Source: Geminicoccus roseus DSM 18922 (GTDB lineage Bacteria; Pseudomonadota; Alphaproteobacteria; Geminicoccales; Geminicoccaceae). From it: DNA of 64,000 bases. Where the stretch lies: contig NZ_KE386572.1 of NCBI RefSeq assembly GCF_000427665.1, positions 2,442,196 to 2,506,195 on the forward strand, written 5' to 3'. The translations under genes were made by a program, and so were the position numbers. Positions 35,167 through 43,429 of the stretch are shown in pieces. Numbering within the stretch: position 1 is the stretch's first letter; each line of letters starts with the position of its first letter. A model generated the notes under the pieces. It made no database searches and was not told where the DNA came from. It was given only the letters and a program-made list of their open reading frames with translations.

Positions 35167-36198
35167 TCACCACTGCCAGAACACCGGCTCCCAGCCATAG
35201 GCCGTGCCGCCGCGCCGCACGACGTGACCCAGGCCCGGGAACGGGAAGTGCGGCGCCTGCACCAGGAGGCGGTCGACCACCGCCCGCTCCAGGGCCTGTC
35301 GGCGGGCCGCCACCGCCAGGACCGGGTCGTCGTCGAAGCCGACATGCCATTCCGGGTGCTGCAATCCCAGCACCGGGTGGTGCACCAGGTCCGCGGTGTA
35401 GAACAGGCTCTCGCCGCGCGATTCCAGCAGGAAGGCGAGCTGGCCGGCGCTGTGGCCGAACGCGGCCAGCGCGGTGACGCCGGGCACCACTTCCTGGCCC
35501 TGCCGGACCATCCGCACCCGCCCCTCGATCGCGGCCAGCCAGGTGCGGGTCGCCTGGATCCGGCCGGCCGCGTCCGGCAGGCGGTCGCCCAGCCGGATGT
35601 CGGCGCGGTGCCAGAACTCCCATTCCTTCTGGCCGATCACGTAGCCGGCATTGGGGAACACCGGCGCGCCCGCGGCGTCGAACGCCCCGGCCAGATGGTC
35701 GATATGGGCATGGGAGATCACCACCAGGTCGATCGCCTCCGGGGCGATGCCGGCCCGGCCGAGATTGCGGACGAGCTGGCCCAGCCCGTCGCCCATGACG
35801 CTGCCGGCCCCGGCATCGATCAGGATCTTCTGCCGGCCGGTGTCGACGAACAGGGCGCTCACCTGGATCCCGGCCCGGTCGGCCGGCAGGAAGCTGCGGT
35901 GCAGGGTCTCGGCGAAGGCCGATGGCGGGGCGTCCGGAGCCAGCAGCGGCTGCACGGGCCTGGCCAGGAATGTCCCGTCGCTGACGGTGGCCAGCTGCAG
36001 GTCGCCCAGGGAGAAGCGGTAGAAGCCGGCACCCTGCCAGGTCGAGCCGGGAAGGGCCGGATCGGGCAGGGCAGGCTCGGCCAGCGCGGCTGCCGCCAGG
36101 CCAGGGCGGAAGCCGGCGAGGCTGCCCATGGCCGCCAGGCCTCCGGCGGCGGCCAGCAGCCGCCGGCGCGAGGTCGCGGCTCCAGTTGCGGCTATCAT
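35167..36198 (-). CDS. Tat-exported metallo-beta-lactamase-fold hydrolase
   Basis: Periplasmic MBL-fold enzyme of unknown substrate. It is 343 residues. The N-terminus has a twin-arginine signal (TSRRRLLAAAGG then a hydrophobic run to about residue 40). The metal motif SHAHIDHLAG gives the HxHxDH pattern, followed by FGHSAGQLAF and TADLVHH. The family includes quinoprotein relay, quorum-lactonase-like and arylsulfatase-like members. It is divergent from a TetR regulator, with an inverted repeat between the two, so it is probably that regulator's target. Confidence 0.85.
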   Translation of the reverse strand: MIAATGAATSRRRLLAAAGGLAAMGSLAGFRPGLAAAALAEPALPDPALPGSTWQGAGFYRFSLGDLQLATVSDGTFLARPVQPLLAPDAPPSAFAETLHRSFLPADRAGIQVSALFVDTGRQKILIDAGAGSVMGDGLGQLVRNLGRAGIAPEAIDLVVISHAHIDHLAGAFDAAGAPVFPNAGYVIGQKEWEFWHRADIRLGDRLPDAAGRIQATRTWLAAIEGRVRMVRQGQEVVPGVTALAAFGHSAGQLAFLLESRGESLFYTADLVHHPVLGLQHPEWHVGFDDDPVLAVAARRQALERAVVDRLLVQAPHFPFPGLGHVVRRGGTAYGWEPVFWQW

Positions 36199-36238
36199 GA
36201 AGGAACTCCAGGCGATCCATCGTTTAGTGCTGGTCGTT

Positions 36239-36273
36239 ACAAAACCTGGGTTGCGTCTGTCAATCGGTTTTGT
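36239..36273. promoter_or_regulatory. Inverted repeat between the MBL-fold gene and the TetR gene
   Basis: Perfect 8-bp arms, ACAAAACC (36239-36246) and GGTTTTGT (36266-36273), are separated by 19 bases. The element lies in the 110-bp divergent gap, in a stretch less GC-rich than its surroundings. Spacing of about 27 bp centre to centre suits a pair of half sites for a TetR dimer or tetramer. It is a candidate operator for the adjacent regulator. Confidence 0.5.
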
Positions 36274-36308
36274 TAGGACTGTTACAGATCCTGAAGGAGC
36301 GAGCCCGC

Positions 36309-36950
36309 TTGGCCGACGACGCGACCCCGCGCAACAAGGGTGGACGGCCCCGCAAGTTCGAGCGGTCGCAGGCGCTGGAGCGCGCGCTGGAGCTGTTCTG
36401 GGAGCGCGGCTACGAGGGCGCCTCGATGGCCGACCTGTCGGCGGCGATGGGCATGCACAGCCCGAGCATCTACGCGGCGTTCGGGTCCAAGGAGGAACTG
36501 TTCCGCGAGGTCACCGAGCAGTACGAGCGGCGCTTCTCCGCCCAGCTGGCCGACCTGCTGGAAAGCGCGCCCACGGCAAGCGCCGCCATCGCGGCGTTCT
36601 TCCGGCAGGCGATCCAGACCTACACCGACAGCGCCCGCGGCTGCTTCTTCGTGCTGGCCGCCGCCACCTGCTCGGCCGGCAACGACCAGGTCCGCGCCCA
36701 TCTGGCGCGCAAGCGCGGCTGGGTCCTGCGGGTGATCCGGGAGCGGCTGGAGCGCGGCTGCCGGGAAGGCGACCTGCCGGCCGACACCGATGTCGAGGCG
36801 CTGGCGGCCTATCTGGTGGCGGTGGTCCAGGGCATCTCGCTGCAGGCCCGCGACGGCACGCCGAAGGAGATGCTGGAAGCGGTGGCGGCGACGGCGCTGG
36901 CCAGCCTCGGGCGACCGCCCGGCCAGGAGAAGAGCGGCCGGGCGCCCTAG
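36309..36950 (+). CDS. TetR/AcrR-family transcriptional regulator
   Basis: DNA-binding repressor. From TTG 36309 it is 213 residues, starting LADDATPRNKGGRPRKFERSQ. The helix-turn-helix is at about residues 20-60 (ALELFWERGYEGASMADLSAAMG, split by the turn). A C-terminal helical ligand domain with two Cys (GCFFVLAAATC) follows. AAGGAG lies 9 bp before the TTG, better than the TTG at 36270. It is divergent from the MBL-fold gene, and its stop overlaps the stop of the convergent permease gene. Confidence 0.88.
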   Translation: MADDATPRNKGGRPRKFERSQALERALELFWERGYEGASMADLSAAMGMHSPSIYAAFGSKEELFREVTEQYERRFSAQLADLLESAPTASAAIAAFFRQAIQTYTDSARGCFFVLAAATCSAGNDQVRAHLARKRGWVLRVIRERLERGCREGDLPADTDVEALAAYLVAVVQGISLQARDGTPKEMLEAVAATALASLGRPPGQEKSGRAP

Positions 36951-37753
36951 CCCAGCGCCCGGCGGATGGCGCCGCTGCGGCGCATCAGGAGGGCCAGCAG
37001 GCCGACCGTGACCAGGCTGAACCCGATCAGGAGCGTGGCGATCGCGGTGATGGTCGGGTTCACCTGCAGGGTCAGCTCGTTGAACATCCGCTTGGGGATG
37101 GTGTCGATGCCGCCGGCCAGGAAGATGGTGACCACCACCTCGTCGAAGCTGATCACGAAGGCGAAGATCCAGGCGGCGGCGGCGCTGGGCGCCAGGTTGG
37201 GCAGGAGGATCCGGCGGAACATGGTCGGCCAGGAGGCGCCGAGCGTCAGCGCCACCTGCTCGATCCGCACGTCGAAGCTGCGGATCGCCACGGTCATCAC
37301 CAGCACCACGTAGGGGATCGCCAGCACGGTATGGCCGATGATCAGGCCGGTCAGGCTGCCGAGCAGGCCGATCTTGGCGAAATAGATGTAGAGGCCCACC
37401 GCGGTGACGATCTGCGGGACGATCAGCGGCGCCATGATGTTGCCGTCGGCGAGCGCGCGGCCGGCGAAGCTGCCGCGCACCAGGCCATAGGCGGCGACGC
37501 TGCCGACCAGCAGCGCCAGGCTGCTGGCGACCACGGCCACCAGCAGCGAGTTGCCGGCGGCGACCAGCCAGCGCTGGTCGCCGAAGAACGCCTCGTACCA
37601 GCGCATCGAGAAGCCGGGCGGCGGGAACTCCAGCGAGGAGGCGCTGGAGAACGACATCGGCACCACGATCGCGATCGGCAGGCACAGGAACAGCAGCACG
37701 GCCAGGCCGCCGATCGTGAGCAGCACGCGCGACGGGTCGGGGCGGGCGGTCAT
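36947..37753 (-). CDS. ABC transporter permease, PotC type (second system)
   Basis: Inner-membrane permease, 268 residues, about six helices. It has a long periplasmic first loop (SFSSASSLEFPPPGFSMRWY) typical of PotC-like spermidine/putrescine permeases. The EAA-like loop is QVALTLGASWPTMFRRILLP near residues 165-185. It starts 2 bp past the PotB-like gene. Its stop overlaps that of the TetR gene. Confidence 0.9.
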   Translation of the reverse strand: MTARPDPSRVLLTIGGLAVLLFLCLPIAIVVPMSFSSASSLEFPPPGFSMRWYEAFFGDQRWLVAAGNSLLVAVVASSLALLVGSVAAYGLVRGSFAGRALADGNIMAPLIVPQIVTAVGLYIYFAKIGLLGSLTGLIIGHTVLAIPYVVLVMTVAIRSFDVRIEQVALTLGASWPTMFRRILLPNLAPSAAAAWIFAFVISFDEVVVTIFLAGGIDTIPKRMFNELTLQVNPTITAIATLLIGFSLVTVGLLALLMRRSGAIRRALG

Positions 37754-37755
37754 CG

Positions 37756-38625
37756 TCAGTTTCCGGCCTTGCGGGAGAGGCGGCTGTAGAGCGCGTGCAG
37801 GAGCAGCGTCAGGACCAGGAGGATGATCGAGATCGCCGAGGCCACCTCCCAGCGCGGCAGGCGGTTGATCAGCATGTCGAGCATGCTGGCGATCATCGGC
37901 ACCCGGCCGCCGCCGAGGATCGCGGGCGTCACGTAGAAGCCCAGCGTCAGGATGAACACCAGCACCATCCCGGCCGCCAGGGCCGGCAGGGTGAGCGGGA
38001 AGAACACCCGGCGGAACACCGTCCAGCGCGAGGCGCCCAGCGTTTCCGCGGCCTGCAGGATCCGCTCGTCGATCCGGATCATCGCGGCATAGAGCGGCAG
38101 GACCAGGAAGGGCAGCAGCAGGTTGCTGGTGCCGATGATCACGCCCAGGTCGTTGTAGAGGAACGAGACCGGCTCCTGGGTGAGCCCGGTCGCCAGGATG
38201 CCGCGATTGACGATGCCGTTGTTGCCCAGCACCACGATCCAGGCATAGCTGCGCACCAGGATGCTGACCCAGAACGGCAGGATCACCAGGGTGAGCGCCA
38301 CCACCCGGGCGGTGCCGCGCAGGGAGCGCAGCCAGTAGGCCAGCACGTAGCCGGTCACCGCGCAGGTCAGCGTGGCGATGGCGGCGATGCGCAGGGTGTT
38401 GAGCAGGACCTTCAGGTAGGCCGGGCGGGTGAACACCTCGATGAAGGCGGCGAACGTCCCCTTGCTGCTGCTCAGCGCCCAGCCGAACATCATCGCCACC
38501 GGCACGTCGAAGGTGACCAGCAGGAACAGGGTGACCGGCAGGATGAAGCCCAGCCCGGTGGCGCCGAGGCGGACCGCGGACGCGGCCCGCCTCGTGCCGG
38601 ACGAAGGCGCGGCGGCGGTGCTCAC
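37756..38625 (-). CDS. ABC transporter permease, PotB type (second system)
   Basis: Inner-membrane permease of 289 residues with six helices. It has the PotB-like segment SILVRSYAWIVVLGNNGIVNR, in which the R-Y-AW motif is common in this family, and an EAA loop, QAAETLGASRWTVFRRVFFP, around residue 195. The GTG start overlaps the stop of the binding-protein gene (GTGA). Confidence 0.9.
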   Translation of the reverse strand: MSTAAAPSSGTRRAASAVRLGATGLGFILPVTLFLLVTFDVPVAMMFGWALSSSKGTFAAFIEVFTRPAYLKVLLNTLRIAAIATLTCAVTGYVLAYWLRSLRGTARVVALTLVILPFWVSILVRSYAWIVVLGNNGIVNRGILATGLTQEPVSFLYNDLGVIIGTSNLLLPFLVLPLYAAMIRIDERILQAAETLGASRWTVFRRVFFPLTLPALAAGMVLVFILTLGFYVTPAILGGGRVPMIASMLDMLINRLPRWEVASAISIILLVLTLLLHALYSRLSRKAGN

Positions 38626-39659
38626 AGGGTCAGCTTGAATTCCTGCCAGCGCTGCTCGACCTCATCGGCGTTCTCGAACCACCACTGGGCGTCGTTGAAC
38701 ATCTGCACGCTCTTGTTGGCCGACGTGGTCGGGAACTCGCCGAGCCGGTCCTGGGGCAGGAGCTCCTCCAGCTGCGGGCTGGGGCCGGTATAGGAGATCA
38801 CCTCGGCGGCGACCGCCTGGTTCTTGGCGACGCTCATCTCGTGCAGGAGGCCCATCGCCGCCTTCTTCAGCTCCGGGTCGGCCCCCTTGGGCACCACGAA
38901 ATAGGCCAGGTCGAGCAGGCCCTGGTCGAAGCTGTAGCCGATCCCGGGCGCGCCTGCGACGCGGCCGGACCAAGCGACCGCGTACTGGACCTCCTTGTCC
39001 TTGAGCAGCTGCGGCGGCTGCGCGCCGGCCTGCCACCAGACCGCCACGCTGTCCTTGACCCGCTCCAGGGTCTCGAACGCCTGGTCCAGGTCGAGCGGGT
39101 AGAGGTCGTCGGGCGTGCCGCCGGCGGCCAGCGCCGCCATCGGCAGGATGTAGGCCGGGTAGTCGGGCAGGGCGCGCTTGCCGGGGAACGCCTCGGTGTC
39201 GAAGAACTCCTTCCAGGTCTTGGGCGCCTTCTGGTCCTCGCCCCAGGCCATCACCGTCGAGTAGTACTGGTAGCCGAAGCCGAACTCGTGCTGGGCCTCG
39301 GGGAAGATCGGGTCGGGCGCCACCGCCTCCCAGTCGATCGGCTCGACCAGGTCCAGGGCCACCGCCTGGTAGAGTTCCGGGCTGCTGAGCTCCAGGAGCG
39401 GCACCGAGCTGTCGCCGGCCTCGACCATGGCGCGCAGCTTGCCGAGCCCGCTCGGGCTCTCGCGCATGACCTTGGTGCCGGTCTTCTCGGTGAAGGGCAC
39501 GATGTAGCCCTTCTCGATCGATTCGCCCGACGCGCCGCCGGCCTCGATCATCCGGAACTCGGAGACGGCGCCCTGGGCGTGGCCGGCCTTCACGCCGATC
39601 GCCGAGAGGGCCACCAGTCCTGCCGAGCTTTTGAGCACCTGCCGCTTGGAGAGATACAT
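38622..39659 (-). CDS. Extracellular solute-binding protein, PotD/family 1-like
   Basis: Periplasmic receptor that delivers substrate to the two permeases downstream. From ATG 39659 it is 345 residues with a signal peptide (LSKRQVLKSSAGLVALSAIGVKAGHA, of Tat-like or Sec type, split before the cleavage). The body has the bilobal pattern of polyamine/iron-type binding proteins, including WKEFFDTEAFPGKRALPDYP. AAGGA lies 8 bp before the ATG. It is divergent from the aminotransferase gene, so both may share control. Ligand unknown. Confidence 0.9.
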   Translation of the reverse strand: MYLSKRQVLKSSAGLVALSAIGVKAGHAQGAVSEFRMIEAGGASGESIEKGYIVPFTEKTGTKVMRESPSGLGKLRAMVEAGDSSVPLLELSSPELYQAVALDLVEPIDWEAVAPDPIFPEAQHEFGFGYQYYSTVMAWGEDQKAPKTWKEFFDTEAFPGKRALPDYPAYILPMAALAAGGTPDDLYPLDLDQAFETLERVKDSVAVWWQAGAQPPQLLKDKEVQYAVAWSGRVAGAPGIGYSFDQGLLDLAYFVVPKGADPELKKAAMGLLHEMSVAKNQAVAAEVISYTGPSPQLEELLPQDRLGEFPTTSANKSVQMFNDAQWWFENADEVEQRWQEFKLTL

Positions 39660-39754
39660 CCTGCCCGATCCTTCCATGGTACTTCGCGAGGAGTTAATGG
39701 AGATCAAACATCGTGCCAGTCGAACCGACGGCCCGGACTTGAAGCAGCGGGGTA

Positions 39755-41077
39755 GTGTTCATGCAGATCGAGGCCGGACGCCGCAATGCCACCGTGGAAA
39801 GCGCGCTCGAGGATGCGGAGAGGCGCTATACCGCCGCCAATCCGAACAGCCTGGCCCGCATGGAAGCGGCGCAGTCGGTGATGCCGGGCGGCAGCACCCG
39901 CACGATCCTGCATTTTTCCCCTTTCCCGCTGACCTTCGTCAAAGGTGAAGGGGCCAAGCTTCACGACGCGGACGGCCATGTCTACCTCGACTATCTGGGC
40001 GAGTACACGGCGGGCCTGTACGGGCACTCCAACCCGGCCATCCTGGACGCGGTCCGGGGCGTGCTGGACAGCGGCATCACGCTCGGCGGCCCCAATCTCT
40101 ACGAGGCCGAACTCGCCACCCTGATGTGCCAGCGCTATCCCTCGCTGGACCTGGTGCGCTTCTGCAATTCCGGCACCGAGGCCAATCTCAACGCGTTCTG
40201 CGCCGCCCGGGCGGTGACCGGTTGCGCCAAGATCCTCCTGTTCCACGGCGCCTATCATGGCGGCTGCTTCACCTTCGCCGCCGGGCCGGGGGCCATGAAC
40301 GCGCCGTTCGACGTGGTCCTGGCCGACTACAACGACATCGAGGGCACCCAAGCGCTGATCGACCAGCATGCCGGCGAGCTGGCGGCGGTCGGGCTGGAGC
40401 CGATGATGGGGGCCGGCGGCGGCATCCCGGCCAGCCCGGACTTCCTCGCCATGCTGCGCGAGCGCACCGAGAAGCACGGCATCGTTTTGGTGTTCGACGA
40501 GGTGATGACCTCGCGCCTGGCGCCGGGCGGCCTGCAGGCCAAGCGCGGCGTGATCCCGGACATGACCACCTTCGGCAAGTATCTGGGCGGCGGGCTGACC
40601 TTCGGCGCGTTCGGCGGCCGGCGCTGGATCATGGACCGGTTCGACGCGCGCAAGCCGGGGGCACTCGGCCATTCCGGCACCTACAACAACAACGTGCTGA
40701 CCATGGCGGCGGGGGTGGCTGGACTGCGCCACGTGTTCACGCCCGAGGCCTCGATCGCGCTGAACGAATCCGGCGACCGCCTGCGCGCGCGGCTGAACGA
40801 GGTCTTCCAGAAGCAGGCGATCCCGTTCCAGGTGACCGGAGAGGGCTCGATCAACTGCATCCATTTCCACGACCGGCCGGTGCGCCGGCCGGCGGACGCG
40901 CCCGCGCGGCCGGAGCTGCAGGCCTTGTTCCAGCTGGAGATGATCCTGCGCGGGATCTACCTGGCCAGGCGCGGCTTCATCACCCTGTGCCTGCCGCTCA
41001 CCGAGGATGACCACGACCGGTTCGTCGCGGCGGTGGAAGATTTCTGCGAGGTCCACGCCCCGATCCTGCGGCACTAG
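39755..41077 (+). CDS. Class III aminotransferase, glutamate-1-semialdehyde aminomutase-like
   Basis: PLP-dependent enzyme that transaminates or isomerises an amino compound. It is 440 residues (start GTG 39755 or ATG 39761). The family landmarks are visible: GGSTRT near the start, NSGTEANLNA, the D-E-V motif VLVFDEVMTSRLAPGG, and TFGKYLGGGLTFGAFGG with the PLP lysine. The product is not HemL itself by context. It sits inside a cluster with an ABC importer and a 3-hydroxyisobutyrate dehydrogenase-like gene, suggesting catabolism of an imported amine or beta-amino acid. Confidence 0.87.
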   Translation: MFMQIEAGRRNATVESALEDAERRYTAANPNSLARMEAAQSVMPGGSTRTILHFSPFPLTFVKGEGAKLHDADGHVYLDYLGEYTAGLYGHSNPAILDAVRGVLDSGITLGGPNLYEAELATLMCQRYPSLDLVRFCNSGTEANLNAFCAARAVTGCAKILLFHGAYHGGCFTFAAGPGAMNAPFDVVLADYNDIEGTQALIDQHAGELAAVGLEPMMGAGGGIPASPDFLAMLRERTEKHGIVLVFDEVMTSRLAPGGLQAKRGVIPDMTTFGKYLGGGLTFGAFGGRRWIMDRFDARKPGALGHSGTYNNNVLTMAAGVAGLRHVFTPEASIALNESGDRLRARLNEVFQKQAIPFQVTGEGSINCIHFHDRPVRRPADAPARPELQALFQLEMILRGIYLARRGFITLCLPLTEDDHDRFVAAVEDFCEVHAPILRH

Positions 41078-41104
41078 CGAGCGTCCAGGAGCCACCGGAG
41101 CCGC

Positions 41105-42160
41105 TCAGCCGGGGATCAGCCAGCCGTCGGATGCTTCCCAGTCGACGCCCACCACGTCGCCATGGCGGAACCGGGCGATGCGGTCGGCGCTCTGGGCGAC
41201 GATGCGCTGGCCGGCGGGATCGTCCAGGACGTAGCGGACCGACTGGCCCAGATAGATCGCGTCGACCACGCTGGCCTGCAGGCCCGCTTCCTGCGGGGCG
41301 CCCAGCCGGATCCGCTCGGGCCGGACCAGCAGGTCGACCGGCCGGCCGGCGGATCCGTCAACCGGGGCCGGGCAGGGCACCAGGCGGCCGTCGGCCAGCC
41401 GCAGCCGGACGGCGTCGCCCAGCCGTTCCGGCGTCCCGGTGAAGATGTTGGCCACGCCCAGAAAGTCGGCGACGAAGCGGTTGGCCGGGTGCAGGTAGGC
41501 GTCGGTGGGGGTGGCGACCTGCTGGACCTTGCCCTTGTCCAGGACCACCAGCCGGTCGGACAGGGACAGGGCCTCCTCCTGGTCGTGGGTCACCAGCACG
41601 CTGGTCAGGCCCAGCGCCTTCTGCATCTGGCGAAGCTCGATCTGGACCTCCTCGCGCAGCTTGCGGTCAAGCGCGCCCAGGGGCTCGTCCAGGAGCAGGA
41701 TCGAGGGGCCGAACACGGTGGCCCTGGCCAGCGCCACCCGCTGCTGCTGGCCGCCGGAAAGCTGCGCCGGCTTGCGCGTCGCGAACTCGGTCAGCCGCAC
41801 CATCCGGAACGCCTCGCCGACCCGGCGCTCGATCTCGGCTGCCGGCAGGCCCCGGATCGAGAGCGGGAAGGCGACGTTGTCGTACACGGTCATGTGCGGG
41901 AACAAAGCGTAGCTCTGGAAGACCAGCCCGATGTTGCGCGCAGCCGGCGGCACATGGGTGACTTCCCGCCCGGCCATCGAGATGCGCCCGTCCGACAGCT
42001 CGGTCAGGCCGGCGATCAGGGTGAGCAGGGTGGTCTTGCCCGAGCCGCTGGGCCCCAGGATCGTCAGGAACTCGCCATCCTGCACGTGCAGGTCGATGCC
42101 GTCCACGACAGTGGTGGCACCGTAGCGCTTGGTGACGCCGCGCAGTTCGATGTCGCTCAT
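41105..42160 (-). CDS. ABC transporter ATP-binding protein, PotA type (second system)
   Basis: ATPase of the polyamine-type importer whose permeases and binding protein lie at 36947-39659. From ATG 42160 it is 351 residues, with Walker A GPSGSGKTTLLTL, Q-loop LVFQSYALFPH, signature LSGGQQQRVALARA, Walker B ILLLDEPLGALD, H-loop VTHDQEEAL and a C-terminal TOBE domain. Unusually it is separated from the rest of the transporter by the opposed aminotransferase gene. The convergent stop codons lie 27 bp apart. Confidence 0.92.
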   Translation of the reverse strand: MSDIELRGVTKRYGATTVVDGIDLHVQDGEFLTILGPSGSGKTTLLTLIAGLTELSDGRISMAGREVTHVPPAARNIGLVFQSYALFPHMTVYDNVAFPLSIRGLPAAEIERRVGEAFRMVRLTEFATRKPAQLSGGQQQRVALARATVFGPSILLLDEPLGALDRKLREEVQIELRQMQKALGLTSVLVTHDQEEALSLSDRLVVLDKGKVQQVATPTDAYLHPANRFVADFLGVANIFTGTPERLGDAVRLRLADGRLVPCPAPVDGSAGRPVDLLVRPERIRLGAPQEAGLQASVVDAIYLGQSVRYVLDDPAGQRIVAQSADRIARFRHGDVVGVDWEASDGWLIPG

Positions 42161-42431
42161 GCCGGCTCCCGGGCTTGCAGAGAGTGCACCGGCCTTGCGG
42201 CCGGGGCTGGGGTCGAGGGCGGCCGGACGGCGCCGCCCCGCGCGCATGATGATTCAATTCTCGCGCCAGAACAGCCCATTCGGCGGAAGCACCCCCGGGC
42301 GAGGGCGATTTTCGGGCCATGGTTTGTGCCCCGACCGGAAGGCCGCTACCATCGGTGGTGCCGTCGCCACCGACGTCGCGACACGACACGGCACCGAAAA
42401 AATTCTCCTGTCTCAGGAAGGTCATTTCTCG

Positions 42432-43325
42432 ATGAGCAAACCCTCGATCGGCTTCGTGGGGCTCGGCCTGATGGGCTCGGCCATGGTCACGCGCCTGCAG
42501 AGCCTGGGCTACCCGATGACGGTGGTCGCCAACCGGAGCCGGGCCAATGTCGATGCCGCGGTGGGCCGGGGCGCCGTCGAGGTGGCGACCGCGCGCGAGC
42601 TCGCCGCCCGCAGCGACATCGTGATGCTGTGCATGGACACCTCCGCCTCGGTCGAGGCGCGGATGCTGGGCGAGGACGGGGTGATCGCCGGGGTGCGCGC
42701 CGGCACGCTGGTGATCGACTTCGGCACCTCCCTGCCGGATTCGACCAAGCGGCTGGGTACCACGGTCGCCGAGAAGGGCGCCACCTACATGGACGCCCCG
42801 CTGGGCCGCACCCCCTCGCACGGGCTGGAAGGCAAGCTCAACATCATGGCCGCCGGCAGCGAGGCCGCGTTCCAGCGCGCCGAGCCGGTGTTCCGGGACC
42901 TGGGCGAGAACATCTTCCATGTCGGGCCGCTGGGCGCCGGGCACACGCTGAAGCTGATCAACAATTTCTTCGCGATGACCACCGCCTGCGCCATGTCCGA
43001 GGCGTTCGCCATGGCCGACAAGGCCGGGATCGCCCGCGACACGCTCTACAGCGTGATGTCGGCCGGCCCGTTGCGCTCGGGCATGATGGACTTCGTCAAG
43101 GCCAACGCGGTGGACGGCAATCCCAACCAGCTGGCGTTCTCGGTGGCGAACGCCCGCAAGGATGTCGGCTATTACGGCCGGATGGCGGACGATCTGGGCG
43201 TGCCCACGGTGATGTCGACCTCGGCCAAGCAGGCCTTGTCCCTGGCCGCGGCGGAGGGCTGGGGCGACAAGCTGGTCCCGCAGATGGTGGACTATTTCGC
43301 CGAGCTGTTCCGCGCCAAGGCCTGA
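42432..43325 (+). CDS. NAD(P)-dependent beta-hydroxyacid dehydrogenase (3-hydroxyisobutyrate dehydrogenase family)
   Basis: Cytoplasmic oxidoreductase, 297 residues. The Rossmann motif is GFVGLGLMGSAM at the N-terminus; the family's substrate motif DAPLGRTPSHGLEG and the catalytic lysine region GAGHTLKLINNFF follow. Family substrates include 3-hydroxyisobutyrate, tartronate semialdehyde and related acids. AGGAAGG lies about 11 bp upstream of the ATG. It is divergent from the ABC ATPase and followed by a hairpin at 43348-43367. Confidence 0.88.
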   Translation: MSKPSIGFVGLGLMGSAMVTRLQSLGYPMTVVANRSRANVDAAVGRGAVEVATARELAARSDIVMLCMDTSASVEARMLGEDGVIAGVRAGTLVIDFGTSLPDSTKRLGTTVAEKGATYMDAPLGRTPSHGLEGKLNIMAAGSEAAFQRAEPVFRDLGENIFHVGPLGAGHTLKLINNFFAMTTACAMSEAFAMADKAGIARDTLYSVMSAGPLRSGMMDFVKANAVDGNPNQLAFSVANARKDVGYYGRMADDLGVPTVMSTSAKQALSLAAAEGWGDKLVPQMVDYFAELFRAKA

Positions 43326-43339
43326 TCCGGCACCCCTGG

Positions 43340-43367
43340 AAAAAAGAGGAGCGCCCAAGGGCGCTCC
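43340..43367 (-). terminator. Intrinsic terminator for the ADP-dependent kinase gene
   Basis: Read leftward, the arms GGAGCGCC and GGCGCTCC (43348-43367, tetraloop) are followed by TC and a run of six T residues (43340-43345 on the top strand as A). This is a good Rho-independent terminator, 63 bp past the kinase stop. On the rightward strand it follows the dehydrogenase but lacks a T-run, so it may also work weakly in that direction. Confidence 0.75.
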
Positions 43368-43429
43368 AGTCGGGGAGGTCGTCCGTCAAGACGACTTCGG
43401 AACGGGGAGGTTCACGGGAGGGCGCCGGA

